This document shows positions 23,703-35,700 of a stretch of DNA of 64,000 nucleotides, in pieces. Below the pieces are notes generated by a model. It was given only the letters and a program-made list of their open reading frames with translations. It ran no database searches and was not told where the DNA came from. The stretch covers positions 5,401,501 to 5,465,500 of the forward strand of contig NC_091970.1 of NCBI RefSeq assembly GCF_036711975.1, given 5' to 3'. Both the position numbers and the translations under genes were made by a program. Position 1 is the first letter of the stretch. Each line of letters starts with the position of its first letter. Source of the stretch: Onthophagus taurus (taxonomy: Eukaryota; Arthropoda; Insecta; Coleoptera; Scarabaeidae).

Positions 23703-23960
23703 ATTTATTGTAACATCCGGTAACATGAAATGCATTCGTGTATTAAGGTGTTTAATAAATTAGTTTCTGCAAATTTACGAAATGAAATTGGTGAAAAATC
23801 GGGCTGTATTACTCACGTGAAAAAGATCCTACAATAAGATTGTTAAGAAAATAATTATTAATTTGTGATGTATCATTTTATAAAGTTTGAGAGTAAATAA
23901 ATTAATCGAGAATAAATTAACCTTTTTGATCTTTGATTTATAAAAAAAAATTTATAAATT
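23703..23960 (-). pseudogene. Duplicated 5' fragment of the lysozyme-like gene
   Basis: Nearly identical to 23170-23400. It contains the signal-peptide exon (with a 1-bp deletion in the ACAATAAAGATTG stretch), the donor ACTCACGTG, the intron, and only the first part of exon 2 with a small internal deletion. It lacks the cysteine-rich body and so is a broken copy. Together with 23605-23700 it shows a tandem duplication of the lysozyme-CANT1 junction. Confidence 0.8.
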
Positions 23961-24101
23961 AAATAAAAAAGTAGAACCCTACTTTTTTATTAAAGTAAGG
24001 TTAGGATCTTTGTTAAATTGGTTGCCTATACCACTTAATTAATTTTTTAAAATTTTATTTCAAAAATATTTTTTATAACTTATTAAATTTAATTATCTAT
24101 C

Positions 24102-25465
24102 TCATATAAACTCAAATCCTTCATATTTTAAATCAGAAATTAACTGATCGGGTAAAAGAATCTCTCCGTTTATTTTAAAAGCGGTGATGTAAGTTGCCGT
24201 GTTTCCATTCAATTCCTCAGTTCTTAAAGCTACTATCACATCGTCTTTAGAAGTCGGAATGAATTTAAACGATGAGAATCCTCGTGTTGGGTGCGAATTA
24301 GGAAGCTAATTCAAAAAAGAATCAATGATTGTATAAAATTATGGTTTTTATCTCACATTTATCACTTGGATTTGGTGAAAATTCTCGTCGGCGATTAATA
24401 AAACGGAACAACCTCGGTGTTCGTCTAAAGTTTCGTTATATTTTTCTTTGCTGCATCGCCTCGGTAAGAAAAACCAGCTTTTATGGATTTCAGACCAAAC
24501 GCCGCTTTCATGGATCATGTAACCAGGCCAATAAATGTTTAATGATTCTCTTAATTTATTGTATTCATTCACCCAGCGTAAATGAGTGATCTAAAATTTA
24601 TTATTTAATTATAAATCATTTTTTTTTAAATTTTTACCTCTCCTTTCGTAGAAACTTTTTTGATAAATTGAGGATTATAACTTTGGAAATCTCCGGATGC
24701 TGTGGTCCATTCTTTTCCCATCGATCCGATGTATAAATAATCATCTTTTACAGTTGCCCATTCCGATTTAAAACCTTTCGTTGATCTAAACCATAAAAAA
24801 ATTGCTTAAAGGATCTTTTAGTATGTTAAATTATTTACTTTCCATCACCGTCTAATAATAAAACCCATGGGGTGGCTTTATCTTGAAAAATTTCAAATAT
24901 CATTCCAGTTCGGTCATCAAAGCTTAATAATTTTCCGTTAAAAACAACCAATTCGCTCAGTTCCATCCCTCGATCTTTTAATGCAAAGTTTGTATCAACC
25001 CTAACTGGGTTTTGTCGATCCCATGAAACTGTTACAATACTTTTATTGGGACTATAACTTAAGTAACCCTTTTTTAAATAAGAATACCACGTAAATTTTT
25101 CTTTATCACTTTTCGATTTTGTATCTAAATCCGCTATAATACCTAAAAGGAATTATTATAACTTTTTAATTAAATTTTAATTAATATTTACCTATTCTAA
25201 ATGTATACATCCCATTACTAAGAATAGGAGTCGTCAAGGGATACGTATAATTATAAAATTCCCCAAAAACTTTCGGCTCTGTTCGAATTTTACGAGGAAA
25301 CACATAGAAAACAACCAAAACTAACAACCCAATCATTGCGACCCATAACACAAAATTAGTTTGGTTGTGTAATGTTCTATTAACAATCCGATGTGGTAGT
25401 GGGGCCCTTAGAGCCTTTCTCCAATCTCTTATTACCCCCATACCGTCTTTTAAGGTATCTTGCAT
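24102..25465 (-). CDS. CANT1: Calcium-activated nucleotidase 1 (CANT1-type apyrase)
   Basis: Five exons on the - strand: 25465-25192, 25142-24839, 24785-24638, 24590-24357 and 24305-24102, about 387 residues. A cytosolic N-terminus is followed by one signal-anchor helix (about residues 38-56, VLWVAMIGLLVLVVFYV), so it is a type II Golgi/ER membrane or secreted enzyme. The apyrase domain shows KDRGMELSELVVFNGKL, SFDDRTGMIFEI, GKEWTTASGD, WSEIHKSWFFLPRRCSKEKY and the C-terminal GFSSFKFIPTSKDD...YEGFEFI, all matching the family closely. CANT1 hydrolyses UDP, GDP and UTP with calcium and supports glycosylation. Related insect salivary apyrases act on ADP, but this one keeps the membrane anchor. 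A partial duplicate of its 3' end lies at 23605-23700. Confidence 0.93.
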
Positions 25466-26283
25466 TGAAGAATTAAGATGAAAATTCCGTCATTTTTAAA
25501 ATAGTATTTTGGGTGATTTTTATCGCATTTTTCAATTTGTTAACGTGTACAATCGAATATTTAAAAATATTTAGTGCCACATAACCTATTTCCATACGTG
25601 TTTTTGTCATCTGTCAAATATGACAAATTAAAAAAAAATTTTTGATTAATTGAAATTTTTGCAATTTAAAATAAATAAATTCCTTTATTTTGATGTAATA
25701 GATTAATATTGGTGAAATTTTTAATTAAATTGTTTCATTTTATAAGTTAGTTTTGTAGTGAATGTTTGTAAAATGATCCCATCTTTTGAGAGAAAATTGA
25801 ATTAAGAAAATGGCGCGATAATTTCAAAATATTAATACTTGTCAACTTTAAATCTGTTGAATTCTTTAAATCCAGTTCAGTTTTTGCATTTAAATGTTTC
25901 TAAACTATTGCATAATCAAAAAAGGAAAGTTTTGAACTAAACCCACGCAAAATGTTAAATAAGATTTTTAACATTATCCCACGTAAATATTAAATAAACT
26001 TAAAAAATTAAAATATAGCTCACATTAATTTAATCTTTTTTTCTTCCGATTTAACATCCTCAGCCTTAACCCAGATCTTAAAACATAATCTCATTAATAA
26101 AACGAAAAAGCCTTTAAAAGAGAAACTTTTTTAGGTCTCATCACCGATTAAAAAGAAATAAAACACTCGGTATGTTTAATATTTTTGGACGTTACGAAAT
26201 TTTGCAAATCAACTTTCTCCACTTCACAAAACCAGGAAGGAATCCACAGTTTAATGTTGTTAGTTTAAGAAGGAAGATCAACG
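25466..26283. other. Divergent intergenic region between CANT1 and the His-rich gene
   Basis: An AT-rich spacer carrying the 5' leaders of two divergently transcribed genes. No repeat, RNA gene or extra ORF is supported. A TGTCAAATATGACA-type short palindrome lies at about 25612-25626. Confidence 0.5.
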
Positions 26284-27063
26284 ATGAATTTTTATTGGGT
26301 TAAGATTAAAAAGAATTAAAAAAAATTATTTTAATTTTTTGACTTTTAGGTTAGTTTTTTGATTATTGTTTTGATGGAAATTGCTTATTCAACGTCGAAA
26401 CCGTTTACTGACGAAGACGGTGATAATTTTCGTGGGGATGAATCCGAATCTGATTTAGAAGAACGAAGAAGACGAAAAAATAAACGAAAACCTTGCCAAA
26501 GAGTTGCAGGGGAAGAACAGAAAGGTGAAGGAGATGAAAGAACTTTTTTTCAATTCTCGTACGTTGATGTTAATTATAATTATAATTGTGGAAATGGAAT
26601 GAATCAAAAAAGACCTCATCATCATCAAAATCACCAAAATAATCATCAAAATCACCAAAATAATCATCAAAATCATCATCAAAATAATAATAATAAACCT
26701 GAAAATATTGAAAATGATGATGTTGTCCATGAAAATGATGATAACACCTTTTCAACAACAAGACGACCACATCGTCCGTTAGGAAATTTTTTAATGAACC
26801 ATAATGGAGCGCTAATCCAAACATTTTTTGGAAATCTATTTGGTACTAATAAACCTAAAGTTGATGAATCAAACCCGATTCCGGTTCACGAAGCGATTCA
26901 AAACGATGAAACGACTAAATATGAGCCCGGTTTGTATGTAAGTGCTTATAATCCGATTAATGGGCAATATTTACAAGGAAATTTAACAAATCCAAAACGG
27001 ATTTATCGAAGGATTAATAAAGGTGTTGATTTCTTGTTAAGTCCGTTGTATGATTTAATTTAA
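26284..27063 (+). CDS. Secreted His/Asn-rich protein of unknown function
   Basis: Exon 1 (26284-26298) codes only MNFYW; exon 2 (26350-27063) continues in frame to give about 242 residues. The junction rebuilds a classic signal peptide, MNFYWVSFLIIVLMEIAYST, which supports both the short first exon and the start. The mature part begins acidic and basic (LEERRRRKNKRKPCQR), has an NHQNH/HHQN repeat tract around residues 93-120, then an ordered-looking C-terminus with GLYVSAYNPINGQYLQGN and YRRINKGVDFLLSPLYDLI. Only a few Cys are present. I do not recognise the family. The His tract could bind metal, which is speculation. Confidence 0.7.
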
Positions 27064-28724
27064 TTTATTTCTAAGATGTAATTAATAAGTTATTTTATGT
27101 AAAAAATCAACTTTACAATAACCAATATAAGTAAATTTATAAAAATTTAGGTAAAATTATTTGAATTTGACGTAAATGTCACATTAAACGTCAACTGTTA
27201 TAATACTAAACGTCAATTAGTATTTTTAATTTATTATTTTTTTTTTAATTTTTCACTTTAATCAAATAATTATTATTAAAAGAATAAAATAATTAAATCT
27301 TTTTGATTAAAAAATTATTTAAACGCTTTTCAGATTGCAGCGATTGCAGCAAACTTCACGTAGAAGCGTAAACGCATAAATCAATCAGTTTAATTTTTAA
27401 ATTACAATTTAAGTGAAAAGTGTTTTTATATTCTCATTTAACTTTCAAATTAACAAATTTAACATTTATACAAACACCATTGATGGATCAAACGAGTTCA
27501 AATCTCCAAATTAAGGTAAGATTTAAAATTTTCGTTCATTACTAAAGTCGTAAATTTTTTATTAAGGAATTATTATGTTAAAAATATTATTTTGAAGTTA
27601 CAATCTTTCGTCTTTTTTATACGAATTATTAATCAGTTACCTTAATTAATTAATTTTTCGCATTTAACCTCACTTTCTTTTTATTGTCAATTCAATCCTT
27701 GTTGTCATCTCCATGGTAACGGATTCGTAAAGTGAATCAAAACACAATAAAAACGTAAACAAAACGATTTTTGAGGTTATGTTTATACATTATCTAAATG
27801 CAGGAAGTTTCTGTATTAATTAATAAAAATGTGGACGATTATTATAAATCTTGAGTTATGGTATAAAACTGTATAACAAATACATCATAAATTTGATGAA
27901 GATGAAAACCACTGATACAATAAATCGAATAAAAAGGTTATGATTAAGGTAAAAACTTATTATTTATATTCGATGTTATTTTTAATCGCATTTTAACCTC
28001 AGCTTCTTTTCATTGTTATTAATACATCAAATTCTATCAAATGGTAATACACGATATTTGCAAATTAAAGAATTTACTTTGATGAAGAAGGCAAAATTCG
28101 AAATTTTAAGGAAAATTGACTAAAAATTGGAATTATGCTTAATGTTCATTAATCTTGGATTCAAGAGAGGATTCAAGTTAAATTTGATGTAGCTTATCAT
28201 TTAGTTAACATAGAATTAATCTTGGATTAACGTCAAGTTAACATGGAAATTAGATTAAAATAAGGCTAATCACTAAATAACATTCAATTTAGATTTGATG
28301 TAACTCATAATTTAGTTAACATGGAATTAATCTTGGATTAATGTACCATTAACGTCAAGTTAATGTGGAAATTAGATTAAAATAAGGCTAACCACTAAAT
28401 AACATTCAACTCAGATTTGATATAGCTCATAATTTAGTTAACATGGAATAAATCTTGGATTAACATACCAATAACGTCAAGTTAACGTGAAAATGAGGTT
28501 AAGGTAATACTGACAGTTGTAAAAATATCAAAATAACTTGAAAATTAAGTTAATGTAGCGTTAGACGCTGATTAACACTCCTTAAAGTTAAAAAAAAACA
28601 TTTTTCAGTGAAAATGATAATTATTTAACACTCATTTAATGTCAAGCTAATCAAAAAGGAAATTTGTTATTAAAAAAAGATATTTATTTCTAAGATGTAG
28701 TTAAAAAAATTTAACAAAATGAAC
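27064..28724. other. Intergenic region with possible short first exon and a tandem repeat
   Basis: It includes 3' flank of the His-rich gene, a candidate short coding exon at 27483-27515 (separate entry), and about three imperfect copies of a ~120-bp unit at about 28190-28500 (AATTTAGTTAACATGGAATTAATCTTGG, ACGTCAAGTTAACGTG, AAATTAGATTAAAATAAGGCTAA). Nothing else is supported. Confidence 0.5.
27483..27515 (+). CDS. Candidate short first coding exon (MDQTSSNLQIK)
   Basis: ATG followed by ten codons to a consensus donor, AAG/GTAAG, in phase 0, preceded by leader-like sequence. A second such mini-exon (MEGNQAGIQ, donor CAG/GTAAAT, also phase 0) lies at 30161-30187. They could be alternative starts of one + strand gene whose body I could not find. 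Weak on its own. Confidence 0.25.
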
Positions 28725-29495
28725 TTATTTTTCATAATAACCAACTCCTCCATATCCTCCATAACCGCTATAACCACCGCCATAAGATCCATAAGAACCA
28801 TAACCAGGTTTATACCCAGGATAATTTCCGCTTAAATAATTTGTGCCGTATCCCCCATAATTAGAACCTCCATACCCACCATAATTTCCATATCCACCAT
28901 AACCTCCGCCATATTGACCACCTATATCACCATAACCATCATAACCCGGTTTGTAACCATCATATCCAGGTTTATAACCACCATATCCAGGTCTATAACC
29001 ACCATATCCTCCGTAACCTGGGCGATATCCTCCATATCCAGGTCTATATCCACTGGAATATCCCCCATAACCAGGTCTATATCCGGAATAGCCTCCATAA
29101 TTGTTGTTATAACCATCTAATCCTCCCAATAAACCATAACCTCCAGCATTTACCAATGTGATTATGGTGAAGATGAAAAGAAAAGTGATCTAAAAATTAA
29201 TTTAATAAAAATGATATTGTTAGGTGATATAATCATTTGTTTTTGCTTTCAAAATAGGAATTTAAATGAACAATAATTAGTTTTAATGATGATTGGGAGT
29301 ATTTATCATCTAATTAAACTAATTATTTGAATTACAAAACGACCGTTTTATTTTTCTTTTAGAACAACGTGTGAGGTCAGCAAGGAAAATTTTTCACGGT
29401 TTATAACTTTTTGATTTATCTCAAAATATTCATTGCCATCAACAATTTTTTTTAATTAAAATTATTTAAATTTAAATACTTACGGCAAACTTCAT
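28725..29495 (-). CDS. Secreted Gly/Tyr-rich repeat protein
   Basis: Two exons on the - strand: 29495-29484 (MKFA) and 29189-28725, about 158 residues. The junction rebuilds a signal peptide, MKFAITFLFIFTIITLVNA. The mature protein is almost entirely Gly and Tyr, with tandem GYRPGYGGY and GYKPGYDGY repeats in the middle (roughly residues 40-90) and GGYGNYGGYGG blocks later. There is no Cys. Such proteins occur in cuticle, eggshell and silk-like matrices; which one cannot be told. A TATA box lies at 29591-29597 upstream on the same strand. The short signal-peptide exon followed by a repeat exon is the usual layout for cuticle-type genes. Confidence 0.8.
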
Positions 29496-29590
29496 GTTGG
29501 TATATTTAAGAATTTTAAATGAATAAACCACCTATCGGATACTATTAAAACTAAATCGTTTTTTGAAGAACCAAGCCTCATTCAGTTCGT

Positions 29591-29597
29591 TTATATA
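29591..29597 (-). promoter_or_regulatory. TATA box of the Gly/Tyr-rich gene
   Basis: TATATAA on the - strand, about 100 bp upstream of the start codon at 29495, with a plausible start of transcription about 30 bp downstream of it. No clear initiator consensus was seen. Confidence 0.45.
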
Positions 29598-30477
29598 CTA
29601 CTTCTTATAACCTTGTGTTACTCATTTTTAACGCTCCCCCAGACGACACTTTTCGTAATGAAAACGAAAACGAACGCGTTTTGGGCGTGTACAAACACAT
29701 TTTTTTAAACAATCCTTTTACACCTGCTGTAATATCCTCGGGTGATGTTTGAACGTATTCTGTCACAATAGGTCGTTAAAGGGAATAATTAAAGAAAAAG
29801 AAACATCTTAAATACGGTTACGTAAAGAGGAAGTTTATTTTTAATGAGGAGATTTTAAAATAATAATTATAAATAATTAATTTAGATAAAAATCAAAATT
29901 AGGGTACGTTCTAAAATTTGTTATGTCATGTTTTGATGTAAACGTCACTTTTTAAAACGTCAAATTTTTGACTTAATTTTTTAAGTAACAAATAAAATCA
30001 ACTTGTGAATAAGAAACGCTAATAATAACACAATTTACTTGACAAGAAACGTATTGTTTATGTAATTCACGCATTGTGAATCATCACTTCTGGTATATAG
30101 ATATTCAAGGTTGGAACGATCGGTATTGTTGTGCCTCAAAACTAAAGTTTTAATTTATAAATGGAAGGAAATCAAGCAGGAATTCAGGTAAATTTTATTT
30201 CTTTCTTTTAATTTGATGGGTTAATACGCTTCCTGCGGTTATCTTGTCCAATTTATGCAACGCGATTGTTAAATTATTGTTTTAAAATCTCCTTGACATA
30301 TTTTGCCAAAACCAGATTTATTAAACGAAATTTACTTTGGGCGCGTAGGATGATTGGAAGATTGCGCAAATTTTATTTTTGAAGGAAAAACCAAGAATTA
30401 AATTAAAAAGAACACAATTTTATTAAATTACAATCACATAAACACAATCACAACGAAGATTAAAATAAACACAATTA
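29598..30477. other. Intergenic region between the Gly/Tyr-rich gene and the Brambleberry-like gene
   Basis: An AT-rich spacer holding the candidate mini-exon at 30161-30187 with a TATATAG at 30094-30100 before it. No other feature is supported. Confidence 0.45.
30161..30187 (+). CDS. Candidate short first coding exon (MEGNQAGIQ)
   Basis: Nine codons from an ATG to a CAG/GTAAAT donor in phase 0, with TATATAG at 30094-30100. It pairs with the similar candidate at 27483. A downstream exon was not identified, so this may be chance. Confidence 0.25.
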
Positions 30478-31662
30478 TTAAATATATTTTTGGGCAACCT
30501 CCGGGGTGGCAGATCGATTTCTTAGATTATATCTCATCGAAAAATCGGATTTAACATAATTTTTAATATTAATTTTTTCTTTGGCAGAATCATTTTGTTT
30601 TTTATAAATATCACAGTTTACGTCATTAATTCGTTCATCTAAACTCATTATTTTGTTATACATTTTTTCCAACATTAAATTATTATCAATTAAATAATTT
30701 TTGTGGCTAAAATAAGAGTATATGAATAAAAATATTAAAATTACAATAACTAAATATCTTAATAAAGAAATTATATAATAATATTTTTGATTCAAATCAA
30801 AAATATTAGTGATTCTATTCGAAATAATCGTTCCAATGACTCTTTCAATAAACAAATTTAGCATTATGGTAACTAACATATAAAATCTTGCTGCAACTGT
30901 GCGGTTTAATGAAGTAATAAACATTGTTAATGTTGAAGTGATAAAATAAAACACAAAACTATCCACCCAACTTATTTTCCCCATCAACCACGATTGTAAC
31001 TCTTTAAAATTTGAGGTTAAAATATCGAAATCTTTGTGTTTCTCAGTTAAATAAACGAAAAATTCCTTCATATTCTTTTGTAATTCAATACTTTCTTTTT
31101 GAATCTTTAATAATTCTTCTAAATTAACTGCTGAATCGTGGAGTTGTTTGCCTAATTTAACTGTATTTTCGGCGATTGTTTCATGCCAAATTTGGCCCCT
31201 TAAAAAATAACAAATATTTAAAGTGTGAGTGTAAAACTCGGTGTATACATTAAATGCTCGATCGGACATAGTGCTTATACAAATCCCTCTTAAATTAGGT
31301 TTTTTATCAGCTTCGCATTTATAAATTTCATGTCCAGACATTGCTAAGAAACAATTCGTTAAATACAACGCAACTTCCGATTGAGTTTCTTCTGATAATT
31401 CTTTACATCCATCATCTACCTTCCGAATTGCGTTTTTCCAACAATCACCGTATTGAGGTAAATTTCCCCTTTCTTGTAATAACTAAAATAACATTTTATA
31501 GCGTTTTTAATAAAGAAGATTTATTTTGTTTACTTGGTATTGAATTTTTCCTTTTTGAGTCATCTCGTTCATTTCCATCCCGTAAACGTGTAAAACATCT
31601 TCGAAAGCCATCGTGCATAATAAAAACGAACTTAAAATTGTTTGTAAAGTCTTCAGGTACAT
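30478..31662 (-). CDS. Brambleberry/GEX1-family protein (nuclear fusion)
   Basis: Two exons on the - strand: 31662-31534 and 31482-30478, about 377 residues. A signal peptide (MYLKTLQTILSSFLLCTMAF) precedes a Cys-containing domain with GDCWKNAIRKVDDGCKELS, FLAMSGHEIYKC and CISTMSDRAFNVYTEFYTHTLNICYFLRGQIW. A helical, coiled-coil-prone stretch follows (about residues 150-215). Two or three hydrophobic segments come next (FVFYFITSTLTMFITS and YLVIVILIFLFIYSYF), then a basic tail ending YNLRNRSATPEVAQ. The Cys pattern, the late membrane helices and the basic tail are those of the GEX1/Brambleberry family, whose members act in nuclear envelope fusion after fertilisation or in early embryos. Function in insects is inference. 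Confidence 0.65.
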
Positions 31663-31789
31663 TATTATTAATAAAGATTAACGATTTTTTGAACCTATTT
31701 TGAATTTGTCAGTTAAGATTTGTTTACATATTGAGGTTATGATAAATGTCAATTTGAAATGTGTCATTTGGGTTGCCTATATTAAAAGC

Positions 31790-32700
31790 ACAAAAAGTTA
31801 AATATTATAAATATTTCCCTCTGCACCATTTATATTTGCTCTATCAATCTACATTATCAACTCAACTTATAAAGATAGAAATTTTGACGTTTTTATCAAT
31901 TTTCTCTTATAATTCATTACACCACTCAAAAATAAAACCAAATTTGATTATGATTTTCGGTTATAACTTATTAATTGTGCATGATGGAGAATTATTTTTT
32001 AAACAAAAAATGTTTAAAATTGACTCATAAGATGTATTGAATAAAGATATTTATTCCATCAATCAGCATTACCACCCCAACGTAAGAACAATAGAAATTT
32101 TGACGTTTTTATTAATTTTCTTTTATAACTTATTAATTATATCTGATAGAAAAAAACTTTTCATACAAAAAAGATTTAGAATTAACCCATAAAACATATC
32201 CAATAAGTTATTTTATTTCATCGATCAGTAGTACCAACCTAACTCAAAAATAAAACCAAATTTTGATGTTTTTGATCATTTTCGGTTATAACTTATTAAT
32301 TGTGCATAATGGAGAATTATTTTATTAACAAAAAATGTTTAGAATTGACTCATAAGACGTATTGAATAAAGATATTTATTCCATTAATCAGCATCACCAC
32401 CCCAACTTTAAAAAAATAGAAATTTTGACGTTTTCATGAATTTTCTTTTATAATTCATTAATTATATGTGATGGAAAAAAGCTTTTCATACAAAAAAGAT
32501 TTAGAATTAAGCCGTAAAACATATCCAATAAGTTATTTTGTTCCATCGATCAGTAGTATCAACCTAGCTCAAAGATAAAACCAAGTTTTGATGGTTTTGA
32601 TCATTTTCGGTTATAATTGTAAACAATGTTTAGAATGAACTCATAAGACGTATTCAATAAAGATATTTATTAGTTATTGTAATAATAAGATTTTAATTTT
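31790..32700 (-). repeat. Satellite B, array 1: about five ~163-bp units
   Basis: Repeated segments such as AATAGAAATTTTGACGTTTTTAT, CAATAAGTTATTTTATTTCATCGATCAG and ACTCATAAGACGTATTGAATAAAGATATTTATTCCAT recur. Two unit types alternate (CATCGATCAGTAGTA versus CATCAATCAGCATTA), spaced about 163 bp, so the higher-order unit is about 325 bp. It is the reverse complement of the array at 37790-38860. It ends just past the 3' end of the 762-residue protein gene. Confidence 0.85.
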
Positions 32701-32711
32701 CATTATCTTTA

Positions 32712-35700
32712 TTATTTCTCATTAACAATTTTTTGATACAACTCATTATAATCAACATTTTGATTCGATTTATCCTTACCTGCATCAATTTCTTTTCCAT
32801 TATTATTAAAATCTTGGAATTTCTCCCAATCAAAATTAACGATATCTTCAAAATCTTGATCGATTTTCCCCGAAATTTCATTATTATCATTTTTATCATT
32901 TTTTAGGGGAAACAAATTTTCCATTAACTTTCCGTATTGATTGTTTATTGAATCTTTGGAGCTTTTCGATTTCTTTAAAATCTTTTCTCGCAAATCATCT
33001 ACCATATCTTTAATCGATTTTGAATTGATCGCGTTTTTATCGTCATCGATGTGCTCGGCGACGATGAAAAAATCTTTATTCTTTTCGTCGTTGTTTCCGA
33101 ATCTTGATTGGATTTTATTGAGCTTTTTTGGGTGAACTACGAATCGGGTTAATCCGACTTTGTTTTTCTCGGGGTTTGAAACTCCGAAAGCATCCATTAA
33201 ATCGCCGATTTTAACGTAATCATCAGTTGGGTCTGGTTGGGATTCTTCGTCTGTTAGTTCGCCGATTCTTGGTGCTATCAACATTAATTTTTCTGGAATT
33301 TTTTTATCTTTTTTGATTGCTGTTGCTTTGACGTATGGTGTGATAAATTTTGGTGTTGCGGATCCGGTTGTAACGAAAGCTTTTCGAGCGCTATGCGCGA
33401 CATCGGTCATATGTTGAAGAGTTTCTTGGCCAGATTTAATGCTTTCTCTTAACATGAATCCCATTCGTTTAAAAGTATTTAAAAATTTCTCTTCTTCCGA
33501 ATCATCCAAAAATCTTGAAACGATTTCGGGCGATTTTTTTTGATTCTTTAATTCACCACGGTCCATAATTTTGTATTGAGTTGGGATCATTATATCTTGT
33601 GGCGGGATTCTTAAAGCGGCTAAAATTACGTTTTTTGCTGATCCAACCATATTTCTTATGTGGAACATTGGTGCTTTATCATCTTCGAAACTATTTTTTG
33701 CTACAGTTCCAATATTTTCCATCGTTTTTGGCATATCTAACTTTACGTTTGGGTCGGCTATTAACTTTAAAAGGGGCACGGATCTTTTAAAACGTTGCAA
33801 ATGATCATAAAATTTATTAGGATAATTACGTGGAGCTTGAATTATAAATGAGCTTAAATAATCAAGTTCTGATGATTTTTGAAGGTGAGGATTATAATAC
33901 TTTGGTGGATAATGATGATTTTGAGGCAAATTATGATTGTTTACAATTACGTGAGTGTTGAGATGTTGTGGAGGATTTGGGTGAGAATAAAAATGGTGGG
34001 GTTTTAATGGAGGATGTAAAGGAATGGTTGGATGATGACTAATTCCATGAGTTAATGAGAAATGATGAGTGTGGGCTCCTTTATGACGACTTGCTTCAAC
34101 ATTTTCTGATATTTTTTGGTCGGGTTTTTCAATTGGATCATTTCCATTTTCCAAATTTATTAATTTTTCTTCACCTTCACTTCCTAATTTTTGAAAACCA
34201 ATAACTTTTTGATCATCTTCGTTAAAATTATCTTCATTATTGATAGCAAAATCATTTAATTCTTCAGTTTTGCTTGATTCATTTTCTTCATTTGAATCTG
34301 AATTTTTTTGGTTAACACTTTTTTGATCCAACATAAAAGGTTCGAGATCTTGCAAAATTTCTTCATCTAAGTTTGGATTCATTTCGTATAAATCTGAAAA
34401 AAAATCAAACTTCATAGTTATGTTAAAATAAATTCAGGTGAGAAAAAGCATAACTTAAAAATAAAATTTTATGGAATAAACCCAGGAAGACCAAATAAAC
34501 ATCTTCCACCTCCGTAGCACGTGCGAAATCGGCATCTCTAATAAATCGAAAAATACCCAGAAAGCTATCAGACGGCCAGATAAGTTATAAAACTTCTATT
34601 ATATGACAACTAACTTAAGATTTAAAATGTCAACCTCAATTTTGACATGTTTGTAATCTTCATTAAAAATCCTTTAAAATGAGTACAAACACGACGTATT
34701 TATCTTCAATATTAATGAAGTTATCGTCAACTTCCGGTTAAGAATATCAACGTGAATTTTGACATATTTGTAATCGTCGTGAAAAATCCTTTAAAATGAG
34801 TCCAAACATGATACGTTTAATTCCAATATTACTCGAGATATAAGCAACTTCCGGTTTGAAATGTCAATGTCATTTTGACATATTCTTAATTTTTATAGAA
34901 TGTATTAAAATTTGTCACAAAAACGGAAATATAATAAGAAAAAATCAAAAATTAAGGTTGGTATTAATATTTAAAAATTAAATTGCTATGTTCATTGTAG
35001 CTAACTTCGGGTTTAATGTTTTTTATTCTAACTTTTTTGTTTTTTGAGATAAATGCGTCATCTTTGGACTCGTTTTAAAGGTTTTTTAGTGAAGATGACA
35101 AATATGTCAAAATTGACGTTTCAAACCGGAAGTGATTGTATTTCCATTAATATTAAAGTTAAATATGTCGAGTTTGGACACATTTTAAAGGACTTTTTAT
35201 GACAAGAAAATCTCTAAAAACGGTAAAATGTCACTTACGATTTAAAACGGTTTCATTTGACAAATATTTTTTAATGTTATGCATCATGGTGTGCATCAAA
35301 TGATCCATACGATTCTTAAAATCCTCTTTATTCCTCCTCTTTCTAACTAAAATCGATTTAGACTTACTCATTTCTTCTTTAACGGTTTCAGTAAAAATTT
35401 CTTTTAACCGATTAAAAATTTCTTCGTTAATTGTCATATTTTTACCATTAAATTCTTCTTCATTTACGCTATTATTTTTTAAATTATTTTTTTGTTCATC
35501 TATAACGTAATAAAACATCTTTTTCATCATCTCCTTGATGTTGATTTCATCATCAGAGGGATCAGTGTTATTAATAACAAAATTATTTGTTTCGTTTAAA
35601 TTAAAATCGGTTTCATCGCCGATAAAATCAGTTGGAGTTTCTTCTAATAGAAGATGATGATGTCTTGGGATTGGTAAAAGATGTCTTAATCTCGCCGTTG

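Noticed and set aside
31761-32030. 89-codon frame in satellite B array 1
   Set aside because: Falls in tandem repeat DNA and is not conserved between units.
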